DNA of 64,000 nucleotides from Bifidobacterium tissieri (GCF_002259645.1 NZ_MWWV01000005.1:1-64000), one strand, 5' to 3'. Numbered from the stretch's first letter, positions 37,133 through 46,493 are shown. A program made the numbers and translations. The notes: generated by a model not told the origin, from the sequence alone.

Positions 37133-37885
37133 TCACGCCGCGTGATGCGGAGTGGAATCGCTGAACTCGGCGGTTTCGATCGTTTTGGCAGCGTTGCCGG
37201 TCGTGGCGGTGCCGGCCGGTTCGGCCTTCTTCTTGCCGAACTTGGCCTTGAGCAGACCGATCACGGTCGGCAGCAGCGACACCAGCAGGATCAGCACGAT
37301 CACCAGTTCGAAGTGCTTCTGCACGGCCGGAATATTGCCGAAGAAGTAGCCGAGGAAGGTGAACAGCGACGACCAGGTCAGGCCGCCCAGCACCGAGAAC
37401 GGGGTGAAACGGCTCCAGCGCATGCCGGAGATGCCGGAGATGAACGGCATGAACGTACGGATGAAGGGGAAGAAACGACCGAGGAACACGGCAAGCGGCC
37501 CCCACTTGTCGATCATGGCCTCGGTCTTGGCGATGCGCTCGGGCGTCATGGCCTTCACCTTGCCGGACTTGATGATGCGACGGCCGAAGAAATGACCGAT
37601 GAAGTAATTGCACTGGTCGCCGATGATCGGGGCGCACCACACCACAGGCAGCAACATGCCAAGCGGCAGGGCGGACTGGCCGGTGACGGCGTCGGGGGCG
37701 GCGAACACGCCTGCGGCGAACAGCAGGGAATCACCGGGCAGGAACGGGAAGAACACCACACCGGTCTCGATGAAGACGATGAGGAAGATGAATCCGCAGG
37801 CCACTCCCGGGCCCATGGCGATCCACGCGGCGATCGCCGCACGGGGATCCTTCAGAAGTTCAAGAATGAAATTGACGAAAGCCAT
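37133..37885 (-). CDS. DedA-family membrane protein
   Basis: A 250-aa integral membrane protein of the DedA/VTT superfamily, linked in other bacteria to undecaprenyl-phosphate or phospholipid translocation and membrane energetics. Visible are the family core ETGVVFFPFLPGDSLLFAAG, the amphipathic GDQCNYFIGHFFGRR, and the motif FLGRFFPFIRTFMPFISG with the conserved Arg and Pro, then terminal membrane helices and a Lys/Ala/Thr-rich tail. The ATG at 37885 is preceded by AGGAAA; the frame extends 34 codons further with polar sequence that lacks a ribosome site. The upstream spacer carries type A element 5. Confidence 0.92.
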   Translation of the reverse strand: MAFVNFILELLKDPRAAIAAWIAMGPGVACGFIFLIVFIETGVVFFPFLPGDSLLFAAGVFAAPDAVTGQSALPLGMLLPVVWCAPIIGDQCNYFIGHFFGRRIIKSGKVKAMTPERIAKTEAMIDKWGPLAVFLGRFFPFIRTFMPFISGISGMRWSRFTPFSVLGGLTWSSLFTFLGYFFGNIPAVQKHFELVIVLILLVSLLPTVIGLLKAKFGKKKAEPAGTATTGNAAKTIETAEFSDSTPHHAA

Positions 37886-38117
37886 ACTGTTGCTGTTTCC
37901 TGCCGCTCTACTCGCTATGACGCCATGACTGCCGTCACGGCTCGTGTCTCTATTGGTGGTGTATCGGTGGTTGTGGGGTATCCCCACGATTCCCCGGGCG
38001 GAATGCCGACGGCGTATTTCCGCGGCTCCGCAAAACCACTACCACACCCTAGCAGCAGCGGTACGACGGGGGTTTGCGGCGTTTCCTATGCGCACAAGTC
38101 CCGCAAAACTGTTGTTG

Positions 38118-38320
38118 TGTTACGTGGGCCGGGCTGTTGCGTCACACAGGCCGTGACATGCGTTACGTGGGCCGGGTTCCGTTACGTGGGCCGGGTTGCT
38201 CTTGTGACGCAGTTTAAAAAACGTTGCAATTTCAAGGTTTTGGCGTGTGCGTTACATAGGCCGGGCGGCCCACGTAACGACAGACGGCCCACGTTACGTA
38301 CAATCCGGCCCGCGTAACGC
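38118..38320. repeat. Type A intergenic element 5
   Basis: Left arm: GTTACGTGGGCCGGG, a degenerate GCGTCACACAGGCCG, CGTTACGTGGGCCGGG and CGTTACGTGGGCCGGG. Core CGTTGCAATTTCAAG is at 38222-38236. Right arm: GTTACATAGGCCGGG fused to CGGCCCACGTAACG, then CGGCCCACGTTACG and CCGGCCCGCGTAACG. It lies between two genes on the minus strand, upstream of DedA and downstream of the NrtR-like gene. Confidence 0.75.
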
Positions 38321-38385
38321 ACGGCGGTTGTCTCATTTCGTTGCGACATGTGGGTGACCGCGACAATACGAAGCGATTCTCTGAG

Positions 38386-39312
38386 TTATCGCCGCGATGG
38401 GATAAGCGCGGCAAGCGGGTCCTCCGCGGCGGGCCGTTGGCTCACCGGTTGTGTGTCCGTTCCCGGATCAGTGCCGTCGGAGTGCGTGGCTCTGTTATCG
38501 GTCTCGTTGCCCATACCGGTGCCGTCGGGCCCATTGCCATGAACGCCTTCGCTCCCATTCCGGATGGGATCATGACTATTGGGATCATTCCCGCGGTCCC
38601 GTTGCCCATGCCGGTCGCCGCCATCCTCCTCCGGCACATACCGGTACGTAGCCGCCGGCCGGTGACGTCCTTCACGCCGCTTCCGACCAGTGCCCTCAAG
38701 CTGTCCGGATGCGAGCATCTTCCGCCGGAAATTCGCCAGATCGATCGTTTCCCCGGTAATCGCCTCGTACACGCCATGCAATTGCGCAAGCGTGAACTCC
38801 TCGCCCACAAGCCTCGTGGCCACCAACGGGTATTCGATCTTGGTACGTAGCCTCTGCAGCGCGTAGTCGATGATCTCCCGATGATCGAATGCCAACCCGG
38901 GCAGCCCGTCTTCCGGGAACCATTGCACATTGACATCCCCGGTTTTGAACGCGCGCGCCTCGGCCTGCCCCACCAGCGCCCAGTACACGATCGAAACCAT
39001 CGGCAATCCGCCACGTGATCGTGCCGGTCCCCCGAAGGTGTACAGCTGCTCAAGATACCGCGGATGCAGATCGGTGGTGGACTCCAATGCCGCGTACGCC
39101 GCCTGCTCAAGTGTGCGGTCGGCGCGCAGATTGCCGCCGGGCAGCGCCCACATGCCCTGAAACGGCTGACGGACACGCCTGACCAGCGGCAACCAGAGAC
39201 GGTTGCGGTTCGCATCCTCATTCGTGCCATCCGTGCCAAGCGCCAAGATCACGACGGATACGCCCACCTGCGGCGGCTGACTGCGCCGCTCCGAAACATT
39301 GCCGAGTCCCAT
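38386..39312 (-). CDS. NrtR-like Nudix/winged-helix regulator
   Basis: A 308-aa protein. An N-terminal Nudix fold (about residues 15-150) is followed by a winged-helix domain (about 160-232, FTLAQLHGVYEAITG then FRRKMLASGQLEGTG). This domain order is that of NrtR, the ADP-ribose-sensing repressor of NAD biosynthesis genes. The Nudix box is degenerate: GGNLRADRTLEQAAYAALES lacks the REVxEE acids needed for hydrolysis, as in regulatory NrtR. The tail of about 70 residues is Asp/Gly/Asn/Thr-rich and disordered. No NAD genes lie in the window, so the target is unknown. A plain Nudix hydrolase is a less likely alternative. Confidence 0.8.
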   Translation of the reverse strand: MGLGNVSERRSQPPQVGVSVVILALGTDGTNEDANRNRLWLPLVRRVRQPFQGMWALPGGNLRADRTLEQAAYAALESTTDLHPRYLEQLYTFGGPARSRGGLPMVSIVYWALVGQAEARAFKTGDVNVQWFPEDGLPGLAFDHREIIDYALQRLRTKIEYPLVATRLVGEEFTLAQLHGVYEAITGETIDLANFRRKMLASGQLEGTGRKRREGRHRPAATYRYVPEEDGGDRHGQRDRGNDPNSHDPIRNGSEGVHGNGPDGTGMGNETDNRATHSDGTDPGTDTQPVSQRPAAEDPLAALIPSRR

Positions 39313-39360
39313 GCTGCGTTACTTCCTTTGTGGGGATAGGCACCGATCATATGGCACCGA

Positions 39361-41175
39361 TCATATCCAACTGTCGAACCACATATGCGACAGCCAGAAC
39401 GAATATGGAACGGGAATGGCCGTCCAGATCGGGTAGAAGAACAGTGATACGACGGCGATGATCACCAGAACGCCGCCCATCACCCACCAGAATGTGAACG
39501 CGTCGAACAGTTCGTGCAGCCAGTCGGCCACGTAGATGAATCCAAGAATGATCCACGGCAGGATCACGATGGCGTAGAACGTGAACGTGGTGCGATTCAG
39601 ATACTGCGCCCACGGCAGCCATCCGCCAAGGAATCCGGCGAGCACGGCCCAGATCCGCCAGTCGCCGCCCTTGGCTACCACCGCCACGATCACGCCGAGT
39701 ACCACGCACACCGTGCCGAGCCACCAGATGAGCGGATTGCCGAGCGAGGTGACCGCCGCCACGCAGGTTTCCTGCGGTCGCAGCGCGCAGAGTCCGGGAT
39801 GGTCGGCGAGCTCCCGCCAGTAGAAGCTGGTGGGACGCTGCTGGATGGGCCAGGTGAGCGGGTTCGCCTTGTAGTCGTGCGGCGCGTCAAGCGTGGTGTG
39901 GAACTGCCACATCTGAACGTGGTACTGGACGAACGATCGCAGATCCTCCGGCAGCCATGTGATGCCCTTGCCGGGGTTCGTGCGAGCCCAGTCATGCATG
40001 TACGAATCAGGGTGGATGAACCAGCCGCTCCATGTGGACAGATACGCGGCGATGTACACGGGAATCATGTAGAGCGCGGCGAGGATGCCGTCCTTCCACA
40101 ATCCGGTGACGAACCATGCGCGGAAACCGTGCTGATGCCGCAGCCACGCATCCCAGAACACGCTGATCAGGCAGAAGACAGCGAAGAAGTAGGCGCCGGA
40201 CCATTTGACTCCGGTGGCGAGACCGAGCAGAATCGCGGCGGCGAGACGCCACCAGGAGAATGCGATGACCGGTCCGGTGGAGTCGAGGACGAATCGGATG
40301 GGTGCCATGGCCTGCGTGGCGTCGGGATCGAATTCGGATTCGGCGGATTCGGCGATTGTGCTGGTGTTGCCGCTAGTGTCAGTGCCGCCGCGTCTTGATC
40401 CGTTGTCGTTCTGCATCCGCGTCCGCCAGGGGACGACGGGGATCCACTTGGCATGACGTTGGCGTGATTGCCGCCGGTAGGCCGCCGCGAGACGCTGATC
40501 CGCCCAGTCTCGGTGGGCGAGCAGACAGCAGAATGCGCCGAGCGCCAGCACCATGATGAAGTTGTCGAGCAGTCCGGTGCGGCTGAGCGTAATGCCCATG
40601 CCATCGATGGCCATGAGGAATCCGGCGATGAGCGCCATGGGCAGGGACCGGAAGATCCGCAGGACCACGCGGCAGAGGATCAGGATGGCGAGCGTGCCGA
40701 CCGTCGCAGTGGCTACACGCCATGCGAACGGATTGCCCGCGCCGCCGAACAGTTGCAGTCCCAGAGCGATGCACCACTTGCCGAACGGCGGATGCACCAC
40801 GTATTCGGCGACGGGCAGCCAGTCGGTGAGATTCCGACCGCTGGCGAAGAGCTCGTCGATCTTGATGCCGCCGATGGTGACGGGCCAGTCGCGTGGCTCA
40901 CCCGTCTTGAGCATGGCCCACGCGTCCTTGACGTAGTAGGTCTCGTCGAAGACCACGGCCTGCGGTTGCCCGAGTCGGATGAATCGCAGCAGTCCGCCGA
41001 ACAATGCCATGAGGATGGGCCAGACCCAGCCGGCGATCCGCTCGGACGTGGTACGCGGGTCGATTACGCCGGCAAGCGTTCGCGCACGCTCGGACATGCG
41101 CGGCGGTACCGCGTCGCGTCGTATGTGTGCGCCATGACTTCCCCTGATGCGTCGTGTGCGAAGCTTCGAACCCAT
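39361..41175 (-). CDS. Dolichyl-phosphate-mannose-type protein O-mannosyltransferase (GT39)
   Basis: A 604-aa polytopic membrane glycosyltransferase that would move mannose from polyprenyl-phosphate-mannose to Ser/Thr of exported proteins. The catalytic acidic pair is in the first extracytoplasmic loop, FDETYYVKDAW (about residue 76). Further PMT family features are HPPFGKWCIALG, the LSRTGLLDNF loop, and the C-terminal YLNRTTFTFYAIVILPWIILG. About ten membrane helices are apparent. The frame opens earlier, but that part would overlap a structured RNA and its terminator, so I prefer the ATG at 41175 (MGSKLRTRR). Exported Ser/Thr-rich proteins in the window, such as the PBP tail, are possible substrates; that is inference. 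Confidence 0.9.
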   Translation of the reverse strand: MGSKLRTRRIRGSHGAHIRRDAVPPRMSERARTLAGVIDPRTTSERIAGWVWPILMALFGGLLRFIRLGQPQAVVFDETYYVKDAWAMLKTGEPRDWPVTIGGIKIDELFASGRNLTDWLPVAEYVVHPPFGKWCIALGLQLFGGAGNPFAWRVATATVGTLAILILCRVVLRIFRSLPMALIAGFLMAIDGMGITLSRTGLLDNFIMVLALGAFCCLLAHRDWADQRLAAAYRRQSRQRHAKWIPVVPWRTRMQNDNGSRRGGTDTSGNTSTIAESAESEFDPDATQAMAPIRFVLDSTGPVIAFSWWRLAAAILLGLATGVKWSGAYFFAVFCLISVFWDAWLRHQHGFRAWFVTGLWKDGILAALYMIPVYIAAYLSTWSGWFIHPDSYMHDWARTNPGKGITWLPEDLRSFVQYHVQMWQFHTTLDAPHDYKANPLTWPIQQRPTSFYWRELADHPGLCALRPQETCVAAVTSLGNPLIWWLGTVCVVLGVIVAVVAKGGDWRIWAVLAGFLGGWLPWAQYLNRTTFTFYAIVILPWIILGFIYVADWLHELFDAFTFWWVMGGVLVIIAVVSLFFYPIWTAIPVPYSFWLSHMWFDSWI

Positions 41176-41298
41176 GGTTCCAAGGGTAGCCCAGTGCCGT
41201 ACTGGGCGTCGAACGGCGAATAGTGTTCGATGAAGATTGCCGATGATCGGCGAATGACAGAATCGACAACGATATCCAGGGATATTCAGGCAAACAAA

Positions 41299-41324
41299 AA
41301 CCGGCCCCCATGCGGGGACCGGTT
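41299..41324 (-). terminator. Terminator of the candidate RNA
   Basis: AACCGGTCCCCG-CATG-type hairpin (arms AACCGG.CCCC and GGGG.CCGGTT), followed on the minus strand by TTTTTGTTTGCC. It lies immediately after the closing stem of the RNA at 41328-41462. Confidence 0.85.
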
Positions 41325-41327
41325 CTA

Positions 41328-41462
41328 TGTACAAGCTCCACAGTTGCGGAATCTCTACACAACATCATCGTCGTAGCGGTAAGTCTTAATAATCCGCCCA
41401 ACTTCATTGACCATACGCGGCCTTTCAATTTGTGGGCTCCGCTGTTCTGTTTTGCTTGTACA
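41328..41462 (-). ncRNA. Candidate structured small RNA (about 135 nt), possibly with a 19-codon ORF
   Basis: The two ends are complementary: TGTACAAGC at the 5' end and GCTTGTACA at the 3' end. Inside lie ACAG/CTGT and GCGGA/TCCGC pairs in register, giving a rod with internal loops, then a 5-bp hairpin GCCCA/TGGGC. A -10 CATAAT (41471-41466) places transcription start at the first paired base, and a terminator follows the last. Within it is a short frame from ATG at 41413, MVNEVGRIIKTYRYDDDVV, with GAAAGG 7 bases upstream, so a peptide gene or a leader is an alternative. It does not match SRP RNA, RNase P RNA or tmRNA as I know them; a 6S-like rod is conceivable. Confidence 0.45.
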
Positions 41463-41606
41463 TCTATTATGCCCCATGGTTCCGCGTACACAAGCCAAAA
41501 TCAGGAAAAAAGTCCGAATTTTTTGTGGTGGTCTGCGGGGGCTCCATTCGACCACAATGCCTGATGATCCTTGCGGCGGACCACGATCGGCTGGTTGGGT
41601 CGAATC

Positions 41607-43070
41607 ATGACTATGACCAATGACATGACCAGCGTAAGACCTCCCGCAAATTTCAGTCCACCCGCACGCGAACCGTCGTCCGCGGTCGCGTATCCGGCCC
41701 CTCGCGTGGCCTATGAGGAATCGGGATCGGTGCCGCTGCCCGACGACGCACGGTATATTCCCATGCCGCAGCCCGAACGGTTCTACACCATGCCACACAC
41801 TACGCCGCATACTGCGTCACAACGTGGTTCCGTTGCTTCGCCATCGTCGGCGAATCAACTCGTCGCACCCGACCAAGCCATGCAGGTACAGCAGTCGGCA
41901 CCTCGTCCATATCAACAGGCTGCGCCGGCGTATCACATGCCGCAGCTGATGCAGCCGCAGTTGCAGTCCCAGTCTTACCAGCCGCAGTCCCAGCAACAAT
42001 CACTGGCGCAGGTACAACTCCAGCCCCAGCCTTACGCGCAGTCCCAGCCACAATCTCAGCCACAATCCCAATCCCCGCCCGCATCCACGTCGCAGGAACT
42101 CGTCCGGTCCGGTTCGCGCGCCCGTTCCCGTCATCGGGATCCCACCGTCAGACCCGGGCGCGGTGCACTGTCGTCGTTCGCCGCCGCCGGTGGTGGTGCG
42201 GGCAACGGCGTCATCATGTTTCTTTCCTCCAGCGGCGGTGTGGGATCAACCGTACTCACCGCACTCTGCGCATGGCACCTCACCATGCGCAATCGCACCT
42301 GCGCACTGGTCGACGCCGACTTCACCGCCGGCGGCATGGACGTCACGCTCGGCATCGAAACGGAACCGGGCATGCGGTGGAGCTCCGTCAGCGCCCCGCT
42401 GGGGAGGATCGAACCGCGCTCGCTGATGCATGAACTGCCCGAATGGGAGGAGACCGTCGTGCTCGCCGCAGACCCCTGGAACGACGGCGCGCCGGACTGG
42501 TGGGAGGTGGATGCCGCCATGCGGGCGCTGTCGGAGGCGTGCGAACTCGTGCTGGTTGATGGCGGCCACGCGGATTCGGAGCATACGCTACGCATGCAAG
42601 CCCGCGTGCGCGTGGTGGTGGTCGAGCTCAGCGTGCTGGGGTTGGCCCGCGCTCGCGGACTGCTGATGCGGTTGAAGGAAAGTCAGGGTGGCGGTGGACG
42701 ACATGGTGGTGGCCGCCACGGCGGGGGTGGCGGGAGCGGAGGTGCGCGCGGCGGCTCGGCAGGTGCCCGACAAGGCGCTCGATCCCGGTCCGGTGGCCGT
42801 CATGGCGGTCCCGGCGGAATCGTCAGCCTTGCCAGTACCACCACGCTGCTCGTCGGGATCAAACCGGCCGCCGCACCACGGTCCGGAGTGGTGACCCTCG
42901 ATGAGGCCGAAGGATATCTCGGCTCACCGCTGGTCGCCATCTTCACGCATGACCGGTCGATCAGCCGATCGGTGCTGTCCGGCACCGGCATTCCCGCGGT
43001 CCCCCGACGGTACCGGCGGTCGCTGAATACGCTCTGCGATCGGTTGGAGATGGAGTGCCGCAATGAATGA
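41607..43070 (+). CDS. TadZ/CpaE-like pilus assembly ATPase
   Basis: A 487-aa ParA/MinD-superfamily protein that localises Tad pilus assembly. The first 190 residues are low-complexity, with a Gln/Pro/Ser-rich stretch encoded by CAGTCCCAG-type repeats (41960-42080). The ATPase domain starts near residue 200 with the deviant Walker A SSSGGVGSTVL, followed by CALVDADFTAGGMDV and CELVLVDGG. A Gly/Arg/His-rich insert interrupts it at about residues 358-410. ATG at 41607 is chosen over an upstream TTG. The stop overlaps tadA by 8 bases. It is the first gene of the pilus operon. Confidence 0.82.
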   Translation: MTMTNDMTSVRPPANFSPPAREPSSAVAYPAPRVAYEESGSVPLPDDARYIPMPQPERFYTMPHTTPHTASQRGSVASPSSANQLVAPDQAMQVQQSAPRPYQQAAPAYHMPQLMQPQLQSQSYQPQSQQQSLAQVQLQPQPYAQSQPQSQPQSQSPPASTSQELVRSGSRARSRHRDPTVRPGRGALSSFAAAGGGAGNGVIMFLSSSGGVGSTVLTALCAWHLTMRNRTCALVDADFTAGGMDVTLGIETEPGMRWSSVSAPLGRIEPRSLMHELPEWEETVVLAADPWNDGAPDWWEVDAAMRALSEACELVLVDGGHADSEHTLRMQARVRVVVVELSVLGLARARGLLMRLKESQGGGGRHGGGRHGGGGGSGGARGGSAGARQGARSRSGGRHGGPGGIVSLASTTTLLVGIKPAAAPRSGVVTLDEAEGYLGSPLVAIFTHDRSISRSVLSGTGIPAVPRRYRRSLNTLCDRLEMECRNE

Positions 43071-44265
43071 CGAATACGGGAACAGCGAATACGGGAACGA
43101 CATGTCCTCCATGTCCACCTACGCGGTCACATCCTCCGGCGAGCGCCTGTTGTTCGGCCCGTTGGGCGAGCTCGCCGAGGAGGAGGGTGTCACCGATGTG
43201 GCGGTGACCTGCGACGGCCGTGTGTGGGCGGATTGCGGTGCGGGTATGGAGGAACGTGTGCTGTCGGTGGGGTTTCGTTCCCCTCGCATCGTGCGGGAGT
43301 ATGCGGTGCAGTTGTGCGCGCAGTTGGGGCATCGGCTTGATGATTCGCATCCGATCGCGGATGCGGCCACGGTGGATGGCGTTCGTATCCATGCGGTGAT
43401 CGAGCCGTTGGTGGCGCAGGGGGCCGCGTTGTCGATCCGTTTCCCCGATCGTACGTTGGCGCGTCTGGATTCGTTGGCCCAGTCCGGTTTGTTTCCTATG
43501 CAGTGGCTGCCGTTGCTGCAGGCGTTGGTGGCCGGTCGGGCCACGGTGTTGATCTCCGGCGGCACGGGTACGGGCAAGACCACCCTGCTCAAGGCGTTGC
43601 TGGCCGAGTGCGATGAGCGTGAACGCATCGTGAGCGTGGAGGAGATTCGTGAGCTTGGCGGGCTGCGTCACGGCAACCATGTGTCGCTGGTGGCGCGTGA
43701 GGCGAATGTGGAGGGGCAGGGGGCGATCGGGCTGTCCGATCTGGTGAAGGCGACGTTGCGTATGCGTCCGGATCGTGTGGTGCTGGGGGAGTGCCGTGGC
43801 GAGGAGATCGCCGATCTGCTGCGGGCGTTGAATTCCGGACATCATGGCGGCATGGCCACGGTGCATGCGGATGGGGTGAGTCGTGTGCCGGCTCGACTGT
43901 CCACGTTGGGATTGCTGGCGGGGCTGAGTCCTGTGGCGTTGGCGATGCTTGCCGAAGGGGCGTTCGACGTGGTGATTCATCTGGAACGTGAGCATGGCGT
44001 GCGCAGGATCGCGCAGATCGGCTGTCTGCGGGCGGCGGATGACGGCAGCCTAGTCGGACGCCCGATCTGCGAGTGGGACGGCAGGGATCCGCCGATCTGT
44101 CATCGGCCGCTGTGGGACGAGTTCGTTGCACGATGGCAGGTGCCCGGTGCACGGTCGGAACCCATCCTGTCGCGTTCCGGGCGATCGAACCGTGGGCGTT
44201 CGGAACCCGTACGGTCGGGGCGTGCACGACTGGCCCCCGCATTGCCTCCCCGCAGGGAGGGGTGA
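43063..44265 (+). CDS. tadA: Tad/Flp pilus assembly ATPase TadA (CpaF)
   Basis: A 400-aa secretion ATPase that powers Flp pilus assembly. The N-terminal domain is followed by Walker A GGTGTGKTT (about residues 165-173), the Asp-box-like EEIRELGG, Walker B RPDRVVLGECRGEE, and the His-box-like SGHHGGMATVHADG. All match type IV/Tad ATPases. The tail (about 365-400) is Arg/Ser/Pro-rich. The start lies inside the tadZ end, so the two are translationally coupled. Confidence 0.93.
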   Translation: MNDEYGNSEYGNDMSSMSTYAVTSSGERLLFGPLGELAEEEGVTDVAVTCDGRVWADCGAGMEERVLSVGFRSPRIVREYAVQLCAQLGHRLDDSHPIADAATVDGVRIHAVIEPLVAQGAALSIRFPDRTLARLDSLAQSGLFPMQWLPLLQALVAGRATVLISGGTGTGKTTLLKALLAECDERERIVSVEEIRELGGLRHGNHVSLVAREANVEGQGAIGLSDLVKATLRMRPDRVVLGECRGEEIADLLRALNSGHHGGMATVHADGVSRVPARLSTLGLLAGLSPVALAMLAEGAFDVVIHLEREHGVRRIAQIGCLRAADDGSLVGRPICEWDGRDPPICHRPLWDEFVARWQVPGARSEPILSRSGRSNRGRSEPVRSGRARLAPALPPRREG

Positions 44266-44270
44266 TCATC

Positions 44271-44975
44271 ATGATGCCCGTGATCGCCGGCGTGATGATC
44301 GGCGTTGTGACATGGATGGCATGCGCTGCGGGAGCGGATCGGGCGGAACGGCTCTCCGGGCTGAGTCCGTCGCCGGCGCGTCCGTCGTCCCGCATCGGCA
44401 TCGTGGCCGTACTGTCGTCGATCACGGCGTTTGTGCGCAACGGCGGAACGGTGGTGGAGTCGTTCGAGGAACTGGCCGGACGATCGTATCCGTCGCCGAC
44501 GATCACCGTGGATCGTGCGATGGAGGTGTTCGACGCCAAACGCGGCGATGATGAGACATCGGATCGTGCGTGGCAGGTGGCGGTGGATGTGACCATGGCG
44601 TGCCGCGTAAGCGAACTGTTGGGATGCGAGACCGCGCGATGCTTGTCCGCGGTGTCGGCCGCATACCGTCGCGAATGCCTGATGGAGGCGGCGCGATCAC
44701 AGGCGTTGGCCATGCCGGAATCCACGATGAAACTGCTTGCCGTGCTGCCGGTCGTTACGGTGGTGCTGGGTGAGATCATGGGTGCGAGTCCGCTCACGTT
44801 CCTGTTCGGATCGCCCTACGGGTGGGCGTGCCTGCTCGGCGGGCTGACGTGTTACGGAATCGGATTGCTGTGGATCGACGCGTTGGCCGAACCGTTGCGC
44901 GGACATGGCGCCGCTTCCCGGAAGGACGTGCGAGGAACCGTGCGAAAACCCGCGCGGGAACGGGACCTGTCATGA
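44271..44975 (+). CDS. tadB: TadB-like pilus platform membrane protein
   Basis: A 234-aa membrane protein in the TadB position. It has an N-terminal helix (PVIAGVMIGVVTWMACAAG), a T2SSF-like helical cytoplasmic region and two closely spaced C-terminal helices (LLAVLPVVTVVLGEIMG and GWACLLGGLTCYGIGLLWI). The start ATG follows AGGGAGGGG five bases after the tadA stop. It is short compared with TadB of other phyla (about 290-320 aa), as usual for actinobacterial versions. The stop overlaps the next start (ATGA). Confidence 0.82.
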   Translation: MMPVIAGVMIGVVTWMACAAGADRAERLSGLSPSPARPSSRIGIVAVLSSITAFVRNGGTVVESFEELAGRSYPSPTITVDRAMEVFDAKRGDDETSDRAWQVAVDVTMACRVSELLGCETARCLSAVSAAYRRECLMEAARSQALAMPESTMKLLAVLPVVTVVLGEIMGASPLTFLFGSPYGWACLLGGLTCYGIGLLWIDALAEPLRGHGAASRKDVRGTVRKPARERDLS

Positions 44976-45574
44976 CGGCGGAACTCTGGGCGTTCGCCGC
45001 GTCCGTCGTCGTGACGGTGACCGCATACGTGTGTGTGGCAAGCGTACGATGGTCGCCGCTTGTCGGCGAGGGCGGGAATGAACGACGTTCACGGCCGGCG
45101 ACCGCGTTGGTGCTGGAGATGATCGCCGTGGCCGTACGCCAGGGTGCGTCGATTCCGCGGGCGTTGGATGTGATCGGCGGTGTGTGCGCGGGCGGCGGAG
45201 GCGGTGGTCGTGAATGTGATGAGGACGGGTCGGACGCGCATGATCTGGGCAGTGAGATGATTCTGGTGGCGCGGGCGCTGAATCGTGGTGCGGACTGGGA
45301 TAACGCGTGGGGCGTGGCCGATCCGGATGGTCCTGATGCTGTCGCGCTCGCGGTGATCCGTTCGGCGTTGGAGCCGTCGTGGAAGCATGGCATCTCGCCG
45401 CTGCTGCGCATCGAGACGACGATCGAGCAGATCGATCGTGATGAGCGGCGTCGGATCGAGGAGGCGGCGGCGAAGATGTCGGTCAGGGTGCTGGTGCCCA
45501 TGGGATTGTGCTTTCTGCCGGCCTTCATCCTGATCGGTGTGGTGCCGTCCATCGTCTCCCTCGCCACGGGCTAG
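44972..45574 (+). CDS. tadC: TadC-like pilus platform membrane protein
   Basis: A 200-aa membrane protein coupled to tadB by an ATGA overlap. An N-terminal helix (ELWAFAASVVVTVTAYVCVASV) is followed by the T2SSF-type region ALVLEMIAVAVRQGASIPRALDVIGG and RRIEEAAAKMSVRVLVPMGLCFLPAFILIGVVP. The T2SSF pattern supports the platform role. Gly- and Asp-rich residues (about 75-90) make a flexible loop. Confidence 0.85.
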   Translation: MTAELWAFAASVVVTVTAYVCVASVRWSPLVGEGGNERRSRPATALVLEMIAVAVRQGASIPRALDVIGGVCAGGGGGGRECDEDGSDAHDLGSEMILVARALNRGADWDNAWGVADPDGPDAVALAVIRSALEPSWKHGISPLLRIETTIEQIDRDERRRIEEAAAKMSVRVLVPMGLCFLPAFILIGVVPSIVSLATG

Positions 45575-45772
45575 GCGGTCATGGGTTGGATGTTGTGGGT
45601 CCGGATGCCGTTACGGGCTAGGCTGCCGATCCGGCAGGGGGGTGCATTCGACCACATCGGACGAAAACCGTGGACTGACCGCGACCGATCCCGCAGACTG
45701 GGAACAACTCCGGAGCTACCTCAATCAATCAGTCAATCAATCATGTCCACCTATCAACGGAAAGGAATCATT

Positions 45773-46057
45773 ATGGACACGATGTCGGATGTCTCGCCGC
45801 CGGTCGCGACGGGCATCGTCAACCGCATGAAAACCATGGCCCAACGCGTGAACGAGCAGATCTGTCTGCTTGACGCACGTGGCCGACTTCGTACCGTCAC
45901 CGAACAGCCCGAATCCGGTCTGGCCACCGCCGAATACGCGGTGGTGATGATCGCCGCCACCGGTTTCGCCGGACTGCTCGTCGTGATTCTCAAATCAGGT
46001 ACCGTGGAAGGCCTGCTGAACGGCCTGGTCGAACGGGCGTTGAGCGTCGGCGGCTGA
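45773..46057 (+). CDS. Flp/DUF4244-type pilin
   Basis: A 94-aa pilin precursor. The leader is followed by ESGLATAEYAVVMIAATGFAGLLVVIL (in pieces), where Glu precedes the cleavage-type Gly and AEYA is the actinobacterial Flp/DUF4244 signature. A hydrophobic helix and a short polar end complete it. AAAGGAAT lies 6 bases before the ATG. It is the presumed main subunit of the pilus. ATCA/GTCA-rich short repeats lie just upstream (45721-45745). Confidence 0.85.
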   Translation: MDTMSDVSPPVATGIVNRMKTMAQRVNEQICLLDARGRLRTVTEQPESGLATAEYAVVMIAATGFAGLLVVILKSGTVEGLLNGLVERALSVGG

Positions 46058-46067
46058 TCGGAGCATC

Positions 46068-46493
46068 ATGGCGAACACGAGGGGACGTCGCTGCACGTCA
46101 CGCAGACATGGACGAATACGAGACCTGATGGACGGTTTACGGCATGCGCTGATACGTGACGATCGGGGAACGGTCACCGCGGAGTTCGCCGTGGTTCTCC
46201 CAACGGTGATGGTGGTGGCATTGCTGCTGCTGTCATCGGCCCGGGCGGTGATGGTATCGATGAACTGTCAGGAGGCCGCCCGGGTGGCCGCCAGAGAGAT
46301 GGTGATCGCTTCAGACGGGGATGCGAACCCGTCCGATGTGGTCGCCCGCATAGCAGGACCCCGCGCAACGGTGCGTATTACCGAGCAGCGGGACCAGATC
46401 ACCGTGATCACACGATGTCCGGTGGGCCCCGGTCCGCTTGGCGTGCTGCCGGTGGCGGTGGAGGGCGAGGCGGTGGGGCTGCGATATGGGTGA
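46068..46493 (+). CDS. TadE-like minor pilin
   Basis: A 141-aa single-pass protein. A basic N-terminus is followed by RDDRGTVTAEFAVVLPTVMVVALLLL, the TadE-type Glu-containing prepilin helix. The outer part contains two Cys residues (CQEAA and TRCPVG) that could pair. Its start is 10 bases after the pilin stop. Confidence 0.85.
   Translation: MANTRGRRCTSRRHGRIRDLMDGLRHALIRDDRGTVTAEFAVVLPTVMVVALLLLSSARAVMVSMNCQEAARVAAREMVIASDGDANPSDVVARIAGPRATVRITEQRDQITVITRCPVGPGPLGVLPVAVEGEAVGLRYG

Noticed and set aside
40898-41491. 197-codon minus-strand frame over the mannosyltransferase start
   Set aside because: It overlaps the start of the mannosyltransferase in another frame, crosses the candidate RNA and its terminator, and shows no domain.
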